Part shown: positions 31,962-34,899 of the stretch, in pieces
Numbering within the stretch: the stretch's first letter is position 1
How the letters are laid out: each line of letters starts with the position of its first letter
Origin: Methylococcaceae bacterium
GTDB taxonomy: Bacteria > Pseudomonadota > Gammaproteobacteria > Methylococcales > Methylomonadaceae
Length of the DNA: 34,899 nt
Reading direction: 5' to 3'
Assembly: GCA_006844585.1 (NCBI GenBank)
Contig: SPJM01000086.1
Span: forward strand, 1 to 34,899
Translations under genes and position numbers: made by a program
Notes under the pieces: generated by a model
Database searches by the model: none
Seen by the model: the letters and a program-made list of their open reading frames with translations, nothing else
Told to the model about the DNA's origin: nothing

Positions 31962-34601
31962 TTATGTAGGGCAATTGCCGTCGCTAAAACTGTAGTTATT
32001 GATAATTACCCGTGCATCAGCGCGATTGACTTTTCCATCATTATTGAAATCCTGATCGACATCGGTTGAACGGCTTCGAATATCAACAATTAATGCCCTA
32101 ACATCCGTGCGTCCAACGCAGCCGTCATTGTCCAAATCATAATCGGGCGCTGCAGTAATACTGAAATCAAGACCGACGATAATCGGGTCATGGTCCGAAG
32201 ATCGATAGGGGTCAGCTACAAATAGAGGCAATGAATCCGGCTTGGCTTCGAATGAAGCCTCACTTGCATCTTGAACGGTATCGTTATAGTCCAATAAATT
32301 AACTTCATCTGCATTGATGTGCCAGGCAGTTACACCAGTTACGGCGGGCAATAGATCGGCGTTGGCCATTGCATAGTCCAAAGTACCTAATTGACCATCA
32401 AACAAATAAGAATACCCATTAGGGTTGACCACTTTTAATAAGTCAACATAACCTGCCGCTGTCAGAGCCATAATCGGGTCTTCTTGGGCATAAGCATTCA
32501 AGTCACCCAGGATCAAAATATTCGTTGCGCCTGTAGAAGTTGGGTCAGTTGCCAGCCAATTGGCTTCTTCAATGGCCGCCAGCGTTCGTGTCAAGTTACA
32601 ATTACCTTGACCCGAAGTAGCATCATCATCCCCTGCGCCACATGAACTGCCTTTGGATTTTAAATGATTCACAACGACCGTAAAATCCGTGCCGGTTTGT
32701 AAATCCTCAAAGGTTTGCGCAACCGCCGGACGGTTTCGAGTGCTGCCGGTATTATTTGGATCGGTAAAGGCTAAGGTATCCAGTACCGCCGAATTACCAA
32801 CCATACCTACAGTGGCTGTTTTATAGATTAGCCCTTGCTTAATGACATCATCGCCAACGAAACCCGTATTAACAAAGTCATAGCTTCCACACTGAAGATT
32901 TAAGGCAAGCGTCAAATCATTAAGCGATTGCATCGGGTTATTTTCGATTTCAATCAAACCGACGACATCCGCATCAATCGCACAAATGGCACTGACCAGC
33001 TTATCCGTTTGCATTTGCAATTCAGTAGATGAATCCGCACCACGGCAACCTTCGTCGAATGGACCGCAGGCATTTCCGGCTTCATCAATCGTTGTAAAGT
33101 AATTTAATACATTAAATGAAGCGACTTTCAAATTGCCGCCTGTTGCAGCCGGCATTACAGAACGTGGATTATTTTCAACAAATTGATAATCGGCTAATTC
33201 CGTTACCGGGCGAATGCGCCATGCATCCGTGCCGCCGAATCCTGCCCATGACCAGTGCAGAACCCCTGTTAACCCATCAATTGTTGCACCACCACGGAAA
33301 AAGTTGCTGCTGCTAAATCCAGGTTGCGGATAAAAAACCGGGGTATTATTAAATAATGCTGAATTCTGATCATTGTTATCATCGTCCAGAATAATACGGC
33401 GCGCCGCTAAATTAATATTATGCGCAGTCAACCCCGCCGCTGAGGGTATATTTATATCAGTAAATTGCTGTGGACGATCACCCTCTGACAATACAATCTG
33501 CCCAAACCGTGATAACTGAAAATATTCATCAACCGTCAAAGTATTATTGACCGTTACCAACATGCCTTCAATGGCTTCGTAATAGGCGTCGATTTCAGCA
33601 TCGGCAATGAGCTGATCTGTCGTTGTTGAAACAGGCGCCGGCAAGTTAATACTTGCAGGAGTTGGCAGGGTATTGTTGCTACTGATAACCGTGACACCGG
33701 AGGCGCCTATCTGACTCATGCCAAAAAAATCAGATGCATCACCCGTTACTTCGACCTTGTCACCCACGGAAACATCAACGGTACAGGCGCCACAAAAAAC
33801 AAAAATACCCTCTGATGTTGCGCTATCCGCATCAATGTCCGCATCTTCTTCCTGTACAAAAAAACCATCTAATTGATTGCTACCTTGAAAGTCGCCAACA
33901 ACAATCGCTTCTATCGTGTAATTGCCGGTATTGACATTGCTACCCGTACCTTGAATGTCATGAATCTTGCTTACAGAAGGTGTTTCTGGCGGTGTCCCGC
34001 CCGATCCACAAACTGTGCCATCAATTGTTTGGTTATTATTTAAGGCTGAAAAGGTCGCGGTATCGGCAGTAGCCCAGCTAAAGTCGCTATAGACCGTACC
34101 ATCACCCGATAATTGCAGTGAGTGATCGGCTGGCGTTGAACTGGGCTCACTGACACCAATATCTGTACTTAACAGTCCAACAGCGGGGCCATCTATGGGC
34201 GTGAAGCTGCCTTCATAACTTAAAAACTGCTGAACCACGCCATTATTATCCACCAACGCAAAACCATCCGGCGCACCATTTTGAATCCCGGCTTTAGCGA
34301 AGGTTAATGTACCGATACCATTACATTGATCCGTCAGGGTTCCTGACAGATTCACGGTGTCGTAAACTTTTAACTGGGTACTCGAACCGTTGTAAAATAC
34401 CAGGCTCCAACCCGCCAAATCGGTACCGGCAGGGCCTGCAATCTCGATTGCTTCATTAACATCAGTGCTGCTATTATCGTAATGAATTTCATTCACAAAG
34501 ATGGTTTCCGAGACGGTTGTGAACGCCTGAGCCTGAGTATGACAAACGGCAAATAAACACAGCACCGGCACAAGATGCTGTGTATTAAAATTAGATTTCA
34601 T
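31962..34601 (-). CDS. Large extracellular nuclease (LTD + endonuclease/exonuclease/phosphatase domain) with C-terminal dockerin
   Basis: From the ATG at 34601 (AGGA 6 bases upstream) the product has 879 residues. In order: signal peptide (about 1-26); lamin-tail-like domain (about 33-190, VNEIHYDNSSTDVNEAIEI); an OB-like NucH/YhcR-type segment (IHDIQGTGSN, DGFFVQEEDADIDAD); a DNase I-like endonuclease/exonuclease/phosphatase domain (about 490-810) with KVASFNVLNYF, GLIEIENN, VVNHLKSKGSSCG, LGDLNAYAQEDP and SSDHDPIIVGL; and two dockerin-type calcium repeats at about 820-879 (DLDNDGCVGRTDVRALI and DFNNDGKVNRADARVII). This is the ExeM/NucH-type architecture of secreted DNases. It most likely degrades extracellular DNA. 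Confidence 0.9.
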   Translation of the reverse strand: MKSNFNTQHLVPVLCLFAVCHTQAQAFTTVSETIFVNEIHYDNSSTDVNEAIEIAGPAGTDLAGWSLVFYNGSSTQLKVYDTVNLSGTLTDQCNGIGTLTFAKAGIQNGAPDGFALVDNNGVVQQFLSYEGSFTPIDGPAVGLLSTDIGVSEPSSTPADHSLQLSGDGTVYSDFSWATADTATFSALNNNQTIDGTVCGSGGTPPETPSVSKIHDIQGTGSNVNTGNYTIEAIVVGDFQGSNQLDGFFVQEEDADIDADSATSEGIFVFCGACTVDVSVGDKVEVTGDASDFFGMSQIGASGVTVISSNNTLPTPASINLPAPVSTTTDQLIADAEIDAYYEAIEGMLVTVNNTLTVDEYFQLSRFGQIVLSEGDRPQQFTDINIPSAAGLTAHNINLAARRIILDDDNNDQNSALFNNTPVFYPQPGFSSSNFFRGGATIDGLTGVLHWSWAGFGGTDAWRIRPVTELADYQFVENNPRSVMPAATGGNLKVASFNVLNYFTTIDEAGNACGPFDEGCRGADSSTELQMQTDKLVSAICAIDADVVGLIEIENNPMQSLNDLTLALNLQCGSYDFVNTGFVGDDVIKQGLIYKTATVGMVGNSAVLDTLAFTDPNNTGSTRNRPAVAQTFEDLQTGTDFTVVVNHLKSKGSSCGAGDDDATSGQGNCNLTRTLAAIEEANWLATDPTSTGATNILILGDLNAYAQEDPIMALTAAGYVDLLKVVNPNGYSYLFDGQLGTLDYAMANADLLPAVTGVTAWHINADEVNLLDYNDTVQDASEASFEAKPDSLPLFVADPYRSSDHDPIIVGLDFSITAAPDYDLDNDGCVGRTDVRALIVDIRSRSTDVDQDFNNDGKVNRADARVIINNYSFSDGNCPT

Positions 34602-34899
34602 GTGTTTTCCTATTAAAGGTAAATAAACAAGTACGTGACAACATGTCACCAATATTCAACAGATTAATTATTTCGGTATTCATTATGCCTCCCTTTTTTA
34701 TTGGCGGATGAAAGGGGATGATTAACCAGCTTGTGCAATACAATATATTCACAGCAACACTGTTATCTATACGCACCCTAATAAATCAAATACTTTACCC
34801 TACGCCAATCAGCGCCGGGCGGCACTTTCCATTATGCTTGGCTTTGCTAACCTAACTATATGATTAAGCCGAATAAATCCTATCCATTACTTATTACCT
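34602..34899. other. Upstream region of the nuclease gene, to the window edge
   Basis: About 300 bases without a credible gene. The frame of the nuclease stays open to a TTG at 34652, but the added residues do not look like a signal peptide. This stretch should hold the promoter of the nuclease-cohesin-nucleotidase genes. I could not pick a confident -35/-10 pair. Confidence 0.4.

Overview
The window looks like a chromosomal segment of a moderately AT-rich gammaproteobacterium. The signs are the end of an rRNA operon, a fimT/pilV/pilW/pilX/pilY1/pilE minor-pilin cluster, a yicC gene with the enterobacterial-type C-terminus, a compact trpEGDC operon, and a VPLP-type (PEP-CTERM-like) sorting tail. 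The gene neighbourhoods resemble Methylococcales (methanotrophs), but no gene here proves that, so the placement is a guess.

Layout. (1) 1-161: 5S rRNA and its terminator. (2) 186-677: folA. (3) 1029-9010: a six-gene type IV pilus tip and minor-pilin operon. Its very large PilY1 has three beta-sandwich-like modules inserted into the vWA domain. (4) 9054-17111: an integrated element of about 8 kb, bounded by a 17-bp direct repeat that matches the 3' end of yicC. It has P4-like control and integration genes: a tyrosine integrase, AlpA, a structured leader with an Ash/Icd-like frame, an HTH protein and a RecA-fold ATPase. It also carries a minimal phage Mu-like head module (protease with a nested scaffold frame, then the major head protein), a Mu gp27-like protein and a Mor-family activator. 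No portal, large terminase or tail genes are present, so it looks like a capsid-carrying phage satellite. (5) 17091-21470: yicC, then divergently a Hanks-type kinase, rph, rdgB and an APH-fold kinase. (6) 21447-23567: an AMMECR1-family gene, a His/Arg-rich secreted protein and a FAH-family hydrolase, all on the minus strand. (7) 23737-27653: trpE-trpG-trpD-trpC. (8) 27772-28368: a Uma2-family protein, then about 550 bp without a clear gene. (9) 28917-34601: three minus-strand genes for exported proteins. They are a large extracellular nuclease with a C-terminal dockerin-like pair of EF-hand repeats, a cohesin-like protein with a VPLP/TM/basic tail, and a 5'-nucleotidase.

The two most interesting systems are the Mu-capsid-bearing satellite at yicC and the cohesin/dockerin nuclease-nucleotidase set. 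The latter could tether an extracellular DNA-degrading enzyme at the cell surface and pass its products to a 5'-nucleotidase. Both interpretations are inferences from domains and gene order. No searches were run.
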